From: Leuctra nigra
Taxonomy: Eukaryota > Arthropoda > Insecta > Plecoptera > Leuctridae
Assembly: GCA_934045905.1 (NCBI GenBank)
Contig: OW203765.1
Coordinates: 29,669,997 to 29,733,996, forward strand
Length of the DNA: 64,000 nucleotides
Direction: 5' to 3'
Shown here one piece after another: positions 1-10,391 of the stretch (its first letter is position 1; each line of letters begins with the position of its first letter). Made by a program: the position numbers and the translations under genes. A model generated the notes under the pieces. The model did no database searches. It worked only from the letters and a program-made list of their open reading frames with translations, and had not been told where the DNA came from.

Positions 1-1479
1 GTTATACAAGTTCATGTAATTTGAAAACGACGATAGTTTTCGAGTTCATATTTAACTGAATTGATAAGAAATGTGTATGAGCATGTTGAAAACGATTTAT
101 GAGTTGGCATACAAAAAGCTCGTTATTGATTATACCTCAACAGCATGAATTAATTCCCAACATGGCTCTCAATAACATTGCATCAAACACAGAATAGAAA
201 TTTAAATTCGTTTAATTTGAGAGATAGGAAATAAATAATGTATATTTATTCTACCCCTTTGTAAGAAAAATAAAATACAATACCAGGGAGTGTTCTGTTT
301 TCCTATATGTACTTTAACTGTCTAACCCGCATACTGAGGGCTTGCTGACCCTGAAATAATCCATGCCAATCTAATTCTTTTTCTTGCAATTTCAAAGCTA
401 AATGCAGAGATTTTATTTAGGTGATTGAGGCAATATTAAAGTAAGTAACATTTAATTCTGGAAGGAACAGCTCCATCATGCATTAAATTCGAATAAAGTG
501 AATTTAAAGTGCTCTTTTTTCAAATAACTAATTTTGCAGATGAGACCCCAAATTACGCAACTGAGAAAATACAATAATTTATTCGACTCAAAATCACCAT
601 AATCCTATTTGATTATAACATAAATCTCGTAATTTGATACCATTTGCACTAATTACCGAGCCAATATTTAATCACAATTAATCACTAATTAAATTGAACT
701 CCAATATTGACAGCAATACACGAGAATGTAAGTATCTAAATGGCAACAGTGTATGCATTTGATGTTCTACATACCAGATCGAGTCAGTATATTACTGTAA
801 ACACTCGCACCATCGAGTCAATGTTTCTCAAGAGAGTAGTACCTCACGACGCTGTTAGGAGCACGTACCCGACGCCCGTACCGACGCTCACCCAGAAGAG
901 ATTGATAGCGCAAAGTTTTCCACTACCTTCAAACCTCCCTCTAGGTTTCACGGAGACGTACAAAACTATACCAACCCTTCCTAGACAAACGTGAGATTCG
1001 AACGAGAGAAAAAAGCATTCTTTCTCTCTCTGGTTCGCCGACAAAAGGAACATCTATGTAATAACGTCCATTATACGTTCTTCAAATCAATTACTAACTT
1101 CTCTTCCTCTCTTTCTCTCTGATATGGCATTGTTTTTGAGAGTTTGCGACCTATACGTGGGATGGCGCCAGGTGAGGGAGTGTGATTGCGAAGAGAAATA
1201 ACGACAAAGTATTTCGCTTTCGAGATAGTTTTTCAGTAATATTTCTCATTGCTTTCTTTTGTTATTTCCATTGAAACAATTGGAAAGTGTATACGAATGT
1301 AGCCACGTATTTTTATTTTGAAAGTTTTTTTGAAAGTTTTGTGGATAAAAGACTTCCAAAATTTATTACATGAGATTTCGGAACCAGAATAAAGCTTTAA
1401 GTTCTTCAATACGGTTTGTTCTTTGATTAATTGATTAATCTTAATCCAAATGTCAAATGATCATCGATATTAACGGGAC
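1..1479. other. Intergenic or intronic DNA, no supported gene
   Basis: AT-rich sequence with no recognised repeat. Positions 740-994 hold an 84-codon ORF with no recognisable domain, and the opposite strand is open over much of the same stretch, which suggests chance. The only local oddity is a GC-richer patch around 840-990 and a GATGGCGCCAGGTGAGG string near 1160. Confidence 0.5.
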
Positions 1480-1727
1480 AAGTTGAACTTTTATTTCGGA
1501 GGCCCGGGTTCAATTCCCGCGGCCGTCCTTCCTGACTAAGGTTTTTTCGTGGTATTCCCTCGCAGTCGACAGGAATGCTGGGAAGGTACCCTACTAATAG
1601 GCCACGACCGCCAACTTCCCACCTTCCATCCTTACCTACTCTTCACCACCATCTCCCAATCATCATCATAATCATTCATCCGTCGCCATTAGCTGCAGAA
1701 CAGTGCGACGTTAAGCCACAGACAAAA
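1480..1727 (+). repeat. tRNA-Glu-derived SINE
   Basis: The head around 1486-1530 resembles the 3' half of a tRNA-Glu gene: an anticodon-loop remnant followed by GGCCCGGGTTCAATTCCCG, which contains a polymerase III B box. The body carries the family hallmarks seen repeatedly in this window: a CTGACTAAGG-like stretch, GGGAAGGTACCCTACTAATA, a run of ATCATCAT, and a terminal GCTGCAGAACAGTGCGACGTTAA. The A box half is degraded. An ORF of 60 codons inside it is incidental. Confidence 0.7.
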
Positions 1728-2740
1728 AAATCATCGAAATTTGAGACATTCTTTTGAATCTCAATTAGATGTACTATAGCTCTCTCTACTTATATTAGAT
1801 ATAAATAACAATCATAAAAACTTTGAGAAGCCAAAATCCATCCAACCAATTCTCCTATTGAAATAAATTCGCCTGTCATTGCAACAGAACTGTCTACATT
1901 GATGATTACCTTCATAATAGATCCATCTTACAAGTGTTCGAAAAAGCAGACATCATTTGTCTAATTGTATCATCGAAGGTTGCGCGTCATGCAAATGGTT
2001 TCGACCTTGAGATTGTGAATTGATTCGGATGGCGGTGATGTCAAATCTTGACAATGGTCCACACCTATCAGGAGACAGGACACCCCGCCTCCAACCACAC
2101 CTCAGCCCTGAGCCACGGAGATGCGAACACGAATACCGGGAGGAATGATGAGATTAAGGGGGGAAGAGCGTAACCCCTATACTTCGATAGAATTCGCTGT
2201 AACTTTGCATTCTTATAGACAATTTCATTATACACCAGAATGTAAAACTTTTATTTATACTTCCGGTCATCTACTACAGATATCATCTGAAGTTTTTGGG
2301 AAAATGTTTACTTGCAATTTCTTTTTCAAATCTATTTGTGATCAGTTAAACGGTTCGACGTGCAGAAGGCGTACAAACAGGCGGGAAAAACAAGCGGAAA
2401 GAATAAAGCAGGGAAAAGATAATAAAACGAAAAAAAATCAGAAGAGTAGAATTTATTTGTGACTTCATCTCTTTGAAGCGAAACTCTTTGATCATCCTCA
2501 TGACCAGTCCAGTCGATCAAATTTGATTTGTGTTCGGAAAACTGTAATGTAGCTGTCTTCAATGATAAACAAGAATGTTTATGACAGCCATAACGCATGA
2601 TCGCTGTGAGAGTGTTCTGTTCAGAGATATGTCAGACACATAACCGGGTTCTTCATTTCGTAAAGCTCAAAATAATTTCAACGAGATTGAGGAAAAGTTC
2701 AGTATTGTTTTTAGTATCGATGTTATTTTGATCTCTACAT
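1728..2740. other. No supported feature
   Basis: Two overlapping ORFs on opposite strands (2121-2462 plus, 2332-2598 minus) have no domain and are rich in Lys/Arg or low complexity. Nothing else is recognisable. Confidence 0.45.
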
Positions 2741-3241
2741 AGTCTAGGATCAAAACGTATTCCCGTGGAGCTTTTAGTTAGATATGTGGGCACCATGAAA
2801 TTATTGTTCTTTGGGTCCTAGAGTGTCTAAATCGCGTTGGTGCCAAAGTCGAATACGCGTCGGGGGTTGCAGGGGGGTGGCGGGGGTGGAAAATCATTTA
2901 TAATTATTTGTATCCAAACGGTTAGAGATACAGAAATTTTGTAAGAAAATAAAAGTTGCATAATAATATAAGGAAGAAAACATTTCCTTACAACTTTCTC
3001 ACCAGATGAATATTTTGGGTTCTATTTCCCAAAAAGCAGATATTTTTCAAAAATTATCAATTTAAGTATTAATTTCAATTAACACTGATAATTTCGCACT
3101 GCACGATTGATTTATTAAGTTCTATACACTATATATACATGCTTATTAATTATCAAGTGTTTTATGTATCATAGGTGGTCAGTATAAGTAACAAAAATAT
3201 CCGACCGCGCAGCTGTCCCACGCCCTTGGTCCGCCTATAGC
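2741..3241 (+). repeat. Unnamed dispersed repeat family A, copy 1
   Basis: About 500 bp that reappear in inverted orientation at 10734-12893. Shared blocks include the CACCATGAAATTATTGTTC region, a C/G-rich run (ggggttgcaggggggtggcg), CCAAAAATCAG-like text, and an end near CCTATAGC. The two ends do not form obvious terminal inverted repeats, so the class (DNA transposon relic, Helitron or LINE fragment) is not determined. Confidence 0.7.
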
Positions 3242-3869
3242 CCAGCCATATGCATAACACAGGCTTTGCATGCATTCAGCGACTCTTGTGACTGAATATT
3301 ACGCCAAAACAGTTAAGTTAACTATAATTTCTTGATTATTAATATAATCATGCTGTATTCATACTCTTCCCCCACCCCACTTTAAGCGATTCGTCATTAT
3401 TCAAAGGGATATTCCTTGTCAGAGCATTTACACAGAGTTTAAATCAAGTTTATAAAAGTCTGCGCTTGCATCATGCTTCTTTGCTGTTGGATTTTTATAA
3501 TTTTACACACACATTTAAACATTTTTACTAATGCGATAATGGCGGCAGGTGTAACTGCTATAGTGATAACGTGCTTATTAGTAACTATTGGAAAATATCT
3601 ATTAATTATTTTACAATTTCCAAACATTCAGTGTGGTCTATGAGTAGTTTTGTTGTAGGTACATACATAGGCCTCATCATAAAACACCTCGTGATAATTG
3701 TATTCTCTTTGGCCTATGTTGAGGACTTTGCAGGTAGCCCGGGATACTAAAATAAAAATAACGATTAACAGTGATAAGGGATTTTACCCGGGGCAGTGAT
3801 AGTAAATAGGGTTCATAAAGCCTAGTCATACAACAATGTCTGAGCTGAGGACTTGAGGATGTTGATTGG
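3242..3869. other. No supported feature
   Basis: AT-rich. A 62-codon minus ORF (3439-3627) lacks any domain. Nothing else is recognisable. Confidence 0.4.
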
Positions 3870-3995
3870 GAAGGAGGCAGTCATGGCCTATTAGTAGGGA
3901 ACCTTCCCTTCATTCTCCATTGTACCGAGAACATCCACGACCTTGTTCTCAGTCAGGAAAGGCGTCTCCAGGGGGTCTATTCTCGAATCAAAACC
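3870..3995 (-). repeat. SINE fragment (tRNA-Glu family), reverse orientation
   Basis: Read on the minus strand this contains the family block GGGAAGGTTCCCTACTAATA followed by a GCCATGACTGCCTCCTTCCC segment, as in the copy at 1480-1727. The head is not recognisable. Confidence 0.55.
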
Positions 3996-4084
3996 GCATG
4001 CGCATGTTCGACTATGCGAAATTAAATGAAATCTTTTATTTTGTCAATGATAAAGTAACTGAATCCATTGTGCAGTGGCTCAAT

Positions 4085-4150
4085 AGTCAAATGATTGGAC
4101 GGTTCCCTACTATATGTCACTGCCGCCTCCTTCCCACCTTACACCCTTAT
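4085..4150 (+). repeat. SINE fragment (tRNA-Glu family)
   Basis: A short body-only fragment with the AAATGATTGGACGGTTCCC, CACTGCCGCCTCCTTCCCACC and ACCCTTA blocks of the family. It lies about 100 bp from an inverted fragment of the same family (3870-3995). Confidence 0.5.
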
Positions 4151-4827
4151 ACATACAGGGAGGGGGCATAGTTCTGGTTTTCCGACAGGATATCATTGGA
4201 CTCAATTAAATCTGTATCAGAAATTTAAATGTCGTGGACCAGCATGACGGGGGGGTGGGGGGGATACCCCCATTGTTTTCTTTTGATCGCATGTCTAGGG
4301 ACAAAAATAATTGCTATTTGGTCACACATGTAACATGTTAACCATGATACTTTGGTAAATCCTCCCTCCTCCCAAAGAAATGAATCTAAAACCGCCATTG
4401 CCCCCCCCCCCCCCAACCAATAGTCCATAAAAAGGTTTCATGAGATCTATTATTGGTGAAAAAAAAACTTTCTCGAGTACTAGCAATGGTTTACCATAAT
4501 AGGTTGAAAAAGAAAAGAAATTGTTTTTGTCAGTGTGCCTTTTTGGAGTCAAAATTTTGAACTTTCTGCCCTTAAATGACCATACCGAGATTTCTAAAAG
4601 TCTTATAAGTCTACAAATCTTAAAAGAGACGAAGCTTCTGAGTTGAACGTGGAAAAGTTAATTAACATTAAGGTTTGGTAGGTAACCAAAATTTTGATTT
4701 TTTGAGGGCTTTGACCCTAAAAGTACTCAGTAAATTGGCATACCAAAAAATACGTATGTGTTAATTTGGACTTGTTACCGATCCTACTAAGCTTTATTTC
4801 AATCGGAGTATGCCTTTAAAGTTTTAG
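4151..4827. other. No gene; homopolymer G/C tracts
   Basis: Contains a G tract near 4248-4262 and a C tract near 4402-4415. ORFs here translate to Gly-rich strings through these tracts and are artefacts. Confidence 0.5.
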
Positions 4828-4831
4828 ATTG

Positions 4832-6075
4832 TGAAACCTGCGGGACTTGGCTCAGAGGGTAGAACACAAAGAATCAGCAATATTATAATCTGTTTATTAC
4901 AAAGAAAATAAATGTTCATTGATGTGAAAAGAGCAATCAAAAATTATGAAACAATATTACGTTCGATACGTCGGCAGTAGTGATGATGTCGTCTGGTTTG
5001 TTTACTTCCGCGTAAACAAGTGGATGGCGTTGACTCTTGCGTAGTGTGTCCCGTGAACTCCAGTCCACCAGCAGAATGAAATGACTGGATATGTCACCTC
5101 CTTCAGCTGCGATGCGATGATGTTGTCTAATAACCCCTTGGTTACCAGGACGTCCAGCAGTCCGTGCACAAGGAGTGACCTCCTCGAGCAGTTGGATCAA
5201 GTTGGCTCAGGCTGATGACGTTCGTGGCTGCAGACTCGTCGGTTTCTCCCGGAGTTGCAATTCACTAACTTTTATACTTTAACATTTACTGACTTTAATG
5301 TTGAAACTGTTCAGTTGATCACTTGTAACTTGAAATTGTCTTAATGCGATATTATTTGCCTCAGCATTAGGCTTGAAGTTTGAATTTACTGGGTTGACGT
5401 TTATACAAAAATGTTATTTTAATGTTTACCTTCGATCACATCGGCACTGTCTCGCTGAAATTATACTATGTTGCGTGCACAAGGCTTCACGGTTCGCGAG
5501 GCAGGTCTCACTGCTCTGAGAAAACTCCGACTGATGAAGTTTGGCTGGTAGCCTGACGTTTTATACCCTCTGACATCGTTTTCCCTCCAAAGAATCTGAT
5601 TGGTTGGTTTCGTACACGTGATAGCTAATTTTAGACATTCTGTCATTTCTAAAGCCCGCGAAACGACTTTCTTTCTGCACGTAGGCCCATGCTTTTCTTG
5701 GAATCACTGAAAACTAGTCTGGCTGACTGGTTTTGTAGCGTTATCACAATGACTGGTTCACTTGTTATTACGTGGTGACATCACAATTTAGGTAAGGTCA
5801 CATACTTTTTATATGGATTCACTCACTTTCTTGATATAATTGCACATTGTTAAACTTATTTGATTGCTCGTTATATTTTTGTCTATATTTTGATTGCTGT
5901 TGAATTTTAAAGATTGTAAGTTTACATAATGATTCTAATTAATTACTTTGTGTTCAGTTAACCTTGACTCTAAGAATGCCATGCTACAAGCTTGTTCATT
6001 CTTTAAACCTATTTCAAGCAAACATTATTATTTTTTAAAGTTAATTTTCTAACCTAGATAGGCCAACTTGTTACA
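4832..6075 (-). repeat. 3' LTR of the gag-only element
   Basis: Same length as the 5' LTR with no indel. It is bounded inside by the polypurine tract at 6076-6086 and outside by the ATTG duplication. Confidence 0.92.
4893..4898 (-). terminator. Polyadenylation signal AATAAA in the 3' LTR
   Basis: AATAAA on the minus strand, about 62 bases before the outer edge of the 3' LTR. The matching copy in the 5' LTR is at 9209-9214. Position near the R/U5 end fits a retroviral-type 3' end. Confidence 0.5.
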
Positions 6076-6086
6076 GAGCCCCCTGA
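6076..6086 (-). other. Polypurine tract
   Basis: The minus strand reads TCAGGGGGCTC directly before the 3' LTR. The G run is the purine core. It is short, with a CTC between it and the LTR, so its priming strength is uncertain. Confidence 0.6.
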
Positions 6087-6454
6087 ATTCTTGTTGTTCA
6101 CCTTTTGACTGAAGTAAAATTTGAAATACATTGAAATTTTGAATGAGAAAATGGTGATAAAACAAGGATTCACATAGAGACTGGACTATCTAGCAGGAAT
6201 AATCTCTTCCTTTTGACAAACAAAAAGTTTCCTTGAACAGATGCAAGTTTATTTCCCCTTACAGCTGTCTAATCTAAACCTGAATGAATGAACTCACCCC
6301 TCCATCTACCAAAACAAAAACAAACCTCATCCTACCTCCCGGAAACGATGCTCAACTCAACCCTCTCTCTTATCACAGTCCCGTTATTGGCCTAGTGACC
6401 TACTTCTGCTGGGTCATCATACTTCGACCATAACAATCAACATTGGTGTTGTCA
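6087..6454 (-). other. Untranslated region between ORF2 and polypurine tract
   Basis: About 370 bases with no ORF, no protease/RT motif and no clear repeat. It is the only room where pol could have been, which is far too little. Confidence 0.6.
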
Positions 6455-7354
6455 TCAGTAAGTATCAGCTGATCGACGCTCTTTCTTCCGTCCACGATCA
6501 TATGGAAATGAAATCTTTTCGTCTTCTCCATCGTCTTGAGTTGTCACTCTTGAAATATCTTCAAGTAGCTGTTTCCAAGTAGAATCTTCCTTGTTATCTT
6601 GAGCAGTGGTCGATGTATAGTTTTTGTTTTCTTCAGCTTTCTTCATTCCGGTTTCTAGTACATTTAATTGCAGTCGATCTTGCAAACAAACATTTTCGTC
6701 GTCTTCTCTCAAATCATTATTCAACCCTTTCTTCAAAACATCATCGTTTTCATTCATAATCACCTTGTCATTTTTCTCGTCGTGAAACTTTTCACCATTA
6801 CTTTTAAAGTCGCCTATAGACTTCAAAACATCGCCAATTTCTTCAACTGTTCGAACTCTGTCGAAATCATCTTGATTCGCAATCGGAATCTGTAATACTT
6901 CCTTCTCGCTCACTTGTGGCAATACTACCTCGTAATTGTCTTCAAAATTCTTCCTTCGAAATACATTTTCATCTTTCTTCATCTCAGTAAATTCACGCCT
7001 ACTTTCATCAACTTCTTCTTTGTCTGGTCCATCCAAACTTTCAATTTTATTCTGGACAATTTCTTCTGGCACACAGCCCCCCTCTGTACTCTCTTGTGAT
7101 TGCAACGTCTTGCAAGCAGCAGCGTCTTCAATCCCTTTCTTGAAAAGCAAAAAATCTATTTGAAGTTGCTTTTCTATTGCAGAAACCTCTGCTTCTCTGG
7201 CAGCTTCTCGCTCATCCATCTCTTTCTTCCACCGTCTTGAAGATCTGCGTATATACTCTTTAAGATCCTCACGCTCTTTCTTCTGCATTCTCCTAATTTC
7301 TTCTTTTCTCTCTTTGAAACGTGTTTTCTCGGTCGACGCAAAATCGTGTCCCAT
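6455..7354 (-). CDS. Accessory ORF2 of the LTR element (299 aa, unknown function)
   Basis: Starts two bases after the gag stop (TAG-AG-ATG) in another frame, so translation could be by termination-reinitiation or frameshift. No recognised domain. Residues 1-85 are extremely basic and acidic (KERKEEIRRMQKKEREDLKE) and look like a coiled coil. The rest is acidic and Asn/Asp/Glu/Lys-rich and probably disordered. It lacks the DTG/DSG protease motif, the YxDD motif of reverse transcriptase and integrase residues. It occupies the position of pol in full elements. It has no signal peptide or membrane segment, so it is not an envelope-like protein. Intactness over 900 bp suggests selection or a very recent origin. 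It could be a captured sequence or a divergent Gag extension. Confidence 0.7.
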   Translation of the reverse strand: MGHDFASTEKTRFKERKEEIRRMQKKEREDLKEYIRRSSRRWKKEMDEREAAREAEVSAIEKQLQIDFLLFKKGIEDAAACKTLQSQESTEGGCVPEEIVQNKIESLDGPDKEEVDESRREFTEMKKDENVFRRKNFEDNYEVVLPQVSEKEVLQIPIANQDDFDRVRTVEEIGDVLKSIGDFKSNGEKFHDEKNDKVIMNENDDVLKKGLNNDLREDDENVCLQDRLQLNVLETGMKKAEENKNYTSTTAQDNKEDSTWKQLLEDISRVTTQDDGEDEKISFPYDRGRKKERRSADTY

Positions 7355-7356
7355 CT

Positions 7357-8919
7357 CTACTTTCCATTCTGTGTCGACCTCTGTTCGTTTCCCGAATTTT
7401 CATTTTTCGTTTCCTTCGTACCGGACTCTGGTGGACGATTATTATTATTCCCGTTACCATTCCCGTTACCATTCCCATTTCTGTTATGACTGTTTCTCCC
7501 GTTGTTGTTGTTATTGTAATTTCTGTCATAACTATTCCTGTTATTATAACCGTTCCTATTGTCATTGTAACCATTCCCGTTACGAATTGGCTCATATTGC
7601 TTGGGATCTCTGATTAGTTTTTCAGTGAATTCATCATGCTCTAAGTCAGTCAGCTCTTTTATCAACTCATCTTTAGTTTTGACTTTGCCACGTACTATCA
7701 CCCTGATGTTTGGTGGTAAGTGATTAATCAATATTCCAACCAAAACTTGTTCCGTCATATTGACCAATTCTGTCACATATTTTGCCTTGTTGATAATCCG
7801 ATTGACATAGGTCACCATGTTTAGGTTCGAACTAATTTTGTATTCTCCAGCATAGATTGATCTGATTAGCTGATGCTGTACAGTTTGCGACCAATATTTA
7901 TCTTTAAAAGCCTCTTCAAATTTATCAATATTCTCAACGGGATTATTTACATACCAGTCTGCTGCTTTTCCATGTAAACACTTGACAATGATTCCCAGCT
8001 TCTGATTGTTATTCACATTGAATGTTGAAAAACGCTCTTTGATTAGCTTCAAAAATTGCATTGCGTTTATTGGGCAACTCTCTTCCCCATTAAATCTTAT
8101 TGCCTCTTGTATCAGCGACTCAGTACAATGTTTTGCAAATTGCAACTCGTTATTTGCATGACACATGATATTCGATGTCGTTCCAGTCTTCTTGGCATTC
8201 TCATCTACCTTTTTACTTACGTCCTCTATTTTCTCCTTCATAGCTGAAATGCTTTCATTCTTCTCTTTATCCTTTCTTTCAAATCGCGAGCTTAATGAAA
8301 ATAGCTCCAGACTGAGTTTCTTGTCACGCTCATCGATCTCAGTGTTGATCTTTACTAATTCGGATTTTACTTTTTCCTCTACACTGCTCGTTTGTTCTCC
8401 GATTGATTCTACGTAAGACTTAATGACCTCCAACTCTGTGTCGACTTTATCATTTATTCTCTGTACGCTCTCCTCTACATTTGAGACTCTAGTTTCGACC
8501 TTTTTCAATCCAGCTTGAATTTCACTGACGATCTCCCTGACGTTTTCAGTTTTTAACAACAACTTTTCCATCTCCTTTCCTCTTTCTTCCTTTTCCTTAA
8601 TTTTCTCTAGTTTCCTATTCATTTCCTTGATAGCTTCTTTTTCCTGTTGTTCTTGCTGCATTTTCATTAAGAATTCCATAACTGGATTAGAGGATTCTTT
8701 CTCACCGAATTGTGAATATATACTGTCAGCCCTGGCTTCTTTTTGTCTCTCTTCAAAGATTGGCATTTCAACATGAGGTAGCGAGTCATCGTGTTCGTCC
8801 TCCCCTATCACCTGGCTCCTAGTTACCTCGAGTTCACTAACCACTGACTGGTCCCCCGCCCCCTCTACAGTCTCATCTAAATCTACAGTTGACGCTAAAC
8901 TTGCATCTCGATCTGCCAT
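7357..8919 (-). CDS. gag: Retrotransposon Gag polyprotein (520 aa)
   Basis: Predicted structural protein that would assemble the cytoplasmic particle packaging element RNA. The N-terminal 55 residues are acidic. Residues about 60-250 are Glu/Lys-rich with long heptad-like stretches (coiled coil). Residues about 260-430 resemble the retrotransposon Gag capsid core, including the pattern KCLHGKAADWYVNNP and FEEAFKDKYW, followed by SLN.YV.RI and LINHLPPNIRVIVRGKV. The C-terminus from about 450 is an Asn/Gly/Arg-rich low-complexity tail (GNGNGNGN) with no CCHC zinc knuckle, so RNA binding may rely on Arg/Asn residues. The frame is fully open. The stop TAG is followed two bases later by the ATG of the next ORF. 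ATG at 8919 gives the only long frame, about 930 bases after the predicted transcript start. Confidence 0.88.
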   Translation of the reverse strand: MADRDASLASTVDLDETVEGAGDQSVVSELEVTRSQVIGEDEHDDSLPHVEMPIFEERQKEARADSIYSQFGEKESSNPVMEFLMKMQQEQQEKEAIKEMNRKLEKIKEKEERGKEMEKLLLKTENVREIVSEIQAGLKKVETRVSNVEESVQRINDKVDTELEVIKSYVESIGEQTSSVEEKVKSELVKINTEIDERDKKLSLELFSLSSRFERKDKEKNESISAMKEKIEDVSKKVDENAKKTGTTSNIMCHANNELQFAKHCTESLIQEAIRFNGEESCPINAMQFLKLIKERFSTFNVNNNQKLGIIVKCLHGKAADWYVNNPVENIDKFEEAFKDKYWSQTVQHQLIRSIYAGEYKISSNLNMVTYVNRIINKAKYVTELVNMTEQVLVGILINHLPPNIRVIVRGKVKTKDELIKELTDLEHDEFTEKLIRDPKQYEPIRNGNGYNDNRNGYNNRNSYDRNYNNNNNGRNSHNRNGNGNGNGNGNNNNRPPESGTKETKNENSGNEQRSTQNGK

Positions 8920-9121
8920 CGTAACAGATGTAATGAACTAACATGCACAAATCTACAGTTGGCTTTATCTTTACGTTAACGGGTTGATTCTATGTAAAAT
9001 TTCCAAATACATGAAAATTTTACGCAATGCCTGTGTCCACAAGTTTCAGAACAACTGAGTAACTCTTTCACAATCAAGAAAACAATTATTTCTTTCAAAA
9101 CAATTGCTCCCAGGAATGTTA

Positions 9122-9146
9122 TTCGAGCCCCACACGTTGAGCGCCA
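9122..9146 (-). other. Primer-binding site, tRNA-Lys type
   Basis: One base after the 5' LTR end, the minus strand reads TGGCGCTCAACGTG, then TGGGGCTCGAA. From established tRNA sequence, insect tRNA-Lys ends in GAGCCCCACGTTGGGCG plus CCA. The match covers the acceptor stem and T arm with one substitution and a 2-base insertion. The 3' CCA complement (TGG) is intact. Confidence 0.8.
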
Positions 9147-9147
9147 C

Positions 9148-10391
9148 TGAAACCTGCGGGACTTGGCTCAGAGGGTAGAACACAAAGAATCAGCAATATT
9201 ATAATCTGTTTATTACAAAGAAAATAAATGTTCATTGATGTGAAAAGAGCAATCAAAAATTATGAAACAATATTACGTTCGATACGTCGGCAGTAGTGAT
9301 GATGTCGTCTGGTTTGTTTACTTCCGCGTAAACAAGTGGATGGCGTTGACTCTTGCGTAGTGTGTCCCGTGAACTCCAGTCCACCAGCAGAATGAAATGA
9401 CTGGATATGTCACCTCCTTCAGCTGCGATGCGATGATGTTGTCTAATAACCCCTTGGTTACCAGGACGTCCAGCAGTCCGTGCACAAGGAGTGACCTCCT
9501 CGAGCAGTTGGATCAAGTTGGCTCAGGCTGATGACGTTCGTGGCTGCAGACTCGTCGGTTTCTCCCGGAGTTGCAATTCACTAACTTTTATACTTTAACA
9601 TTTACTGACTTTAATGTTGAAACTGTTCAGTTGATCACTTGTAACTTGAAATTGTCTTAATGCGATATTATTTGCCTCAGCATTAGGCTTGAAGTTTGAA
9701 TTTACTGGGTTGACGTTTATACAAAAATGTTATTTTAATGTTTACCTTCGATCACATCGGCACTGTCTCGCTGAAATTATACTATGTTGCGTGCACAAGG
9801 CTTCACGGTTCGCGAGGCAGGTCTCACTGCTCTGAGAAAACTCCGACTGATGAAGTTTGGCTGGTAGCCTGACGTTTTATACCCTCTGACATCGTTTTCC
9901 CTCCAAAGAATCTGATTGGTTGGTTTCGTACACGTGATAGCTAATTTTAGACATTCTGTCATTTCTAAAGCCCGCGAAACGACTTTCTTTCTGCACGTAG
10001 GCCCATGCTTTTCTTGGAATCACTGAAAACTAGTCTGGCTGACTGGTTTTGTAGCGTTATCACAATGACTGGTTCACTTGTTATTACGTGGTGACATCAC
10101 AATTTAGGTAAGGTCACATACTTTTTATATGGATTCACTCACTTTCTTGATATAATTGCACATTGTTAAACTTATTTGATTGCTCGTTATATTTTTGTCT
10201 ATATTTTGATTGCTGTTGAATTTTAAAGATTGTAAGTTTACATAATGATTCTAATTAATTACTTTGTGTTCAGTTAACCTTGACTCTAAGAATGCCATGC
10301 TACAAGCTTGTTCATTCTTTAAACCTATTTCAAGCAAACATTATTATTTTTTAAAGTTAATTTTCTAACCTAGATAGGCCAACTTGTTACA
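9148..10391 (-). repeat. 5' LTR of the gag-only element
   Basis: Begins TGTAACAAG and ends GGTTTCA when read on the minus strand. The core promoter lies at 9844-9881, so U3 is about 540 bp and R plus U5 about 700 bp. ORFs of 87 and 61 codons inside it also appear in the other LTR only because the LTRs are the same; they have no recognisable domain. Confidence 0.92.
9844..9881 (-). promoter_or_regulatory. LTR core promoter: TATA box plus initiator
   Basis: On the minus strand TATAAAA occupies 9881-9875 and an arthropod initiator TCAGT occupies 9850-9846. The spacing from the first T of TATA to the initiator A is about 33 bases, the expected distance. The same pair exists in the 3' LTR at 5528-5565, where it could drive transcription leftwards into flanking DNA. 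Confidence 0.65.

Noticed and set aside
1155..1180. GATGGCGCCAGGTGAGG, possible start codon plus donor or CTCF-like site
   Set aside because: The coding part would be three codons and a single motif match is not enough for an insulator call.
4937..5200. 87-codon ORF, found again at 9253-9516
   Set aside because: It lies in both LTRs; the repetition only reflects LTR identity. No domain, and it sits in R/U5 on the same strand as the element transcript without support for translation.
7314..7617. Plus-strand ORFs of about 99 codons
   Set aside because: Antisense to the Asn/Gly-rich tail of Gag and to the start of ORF2; repetitive codons keep the shadow frames open.
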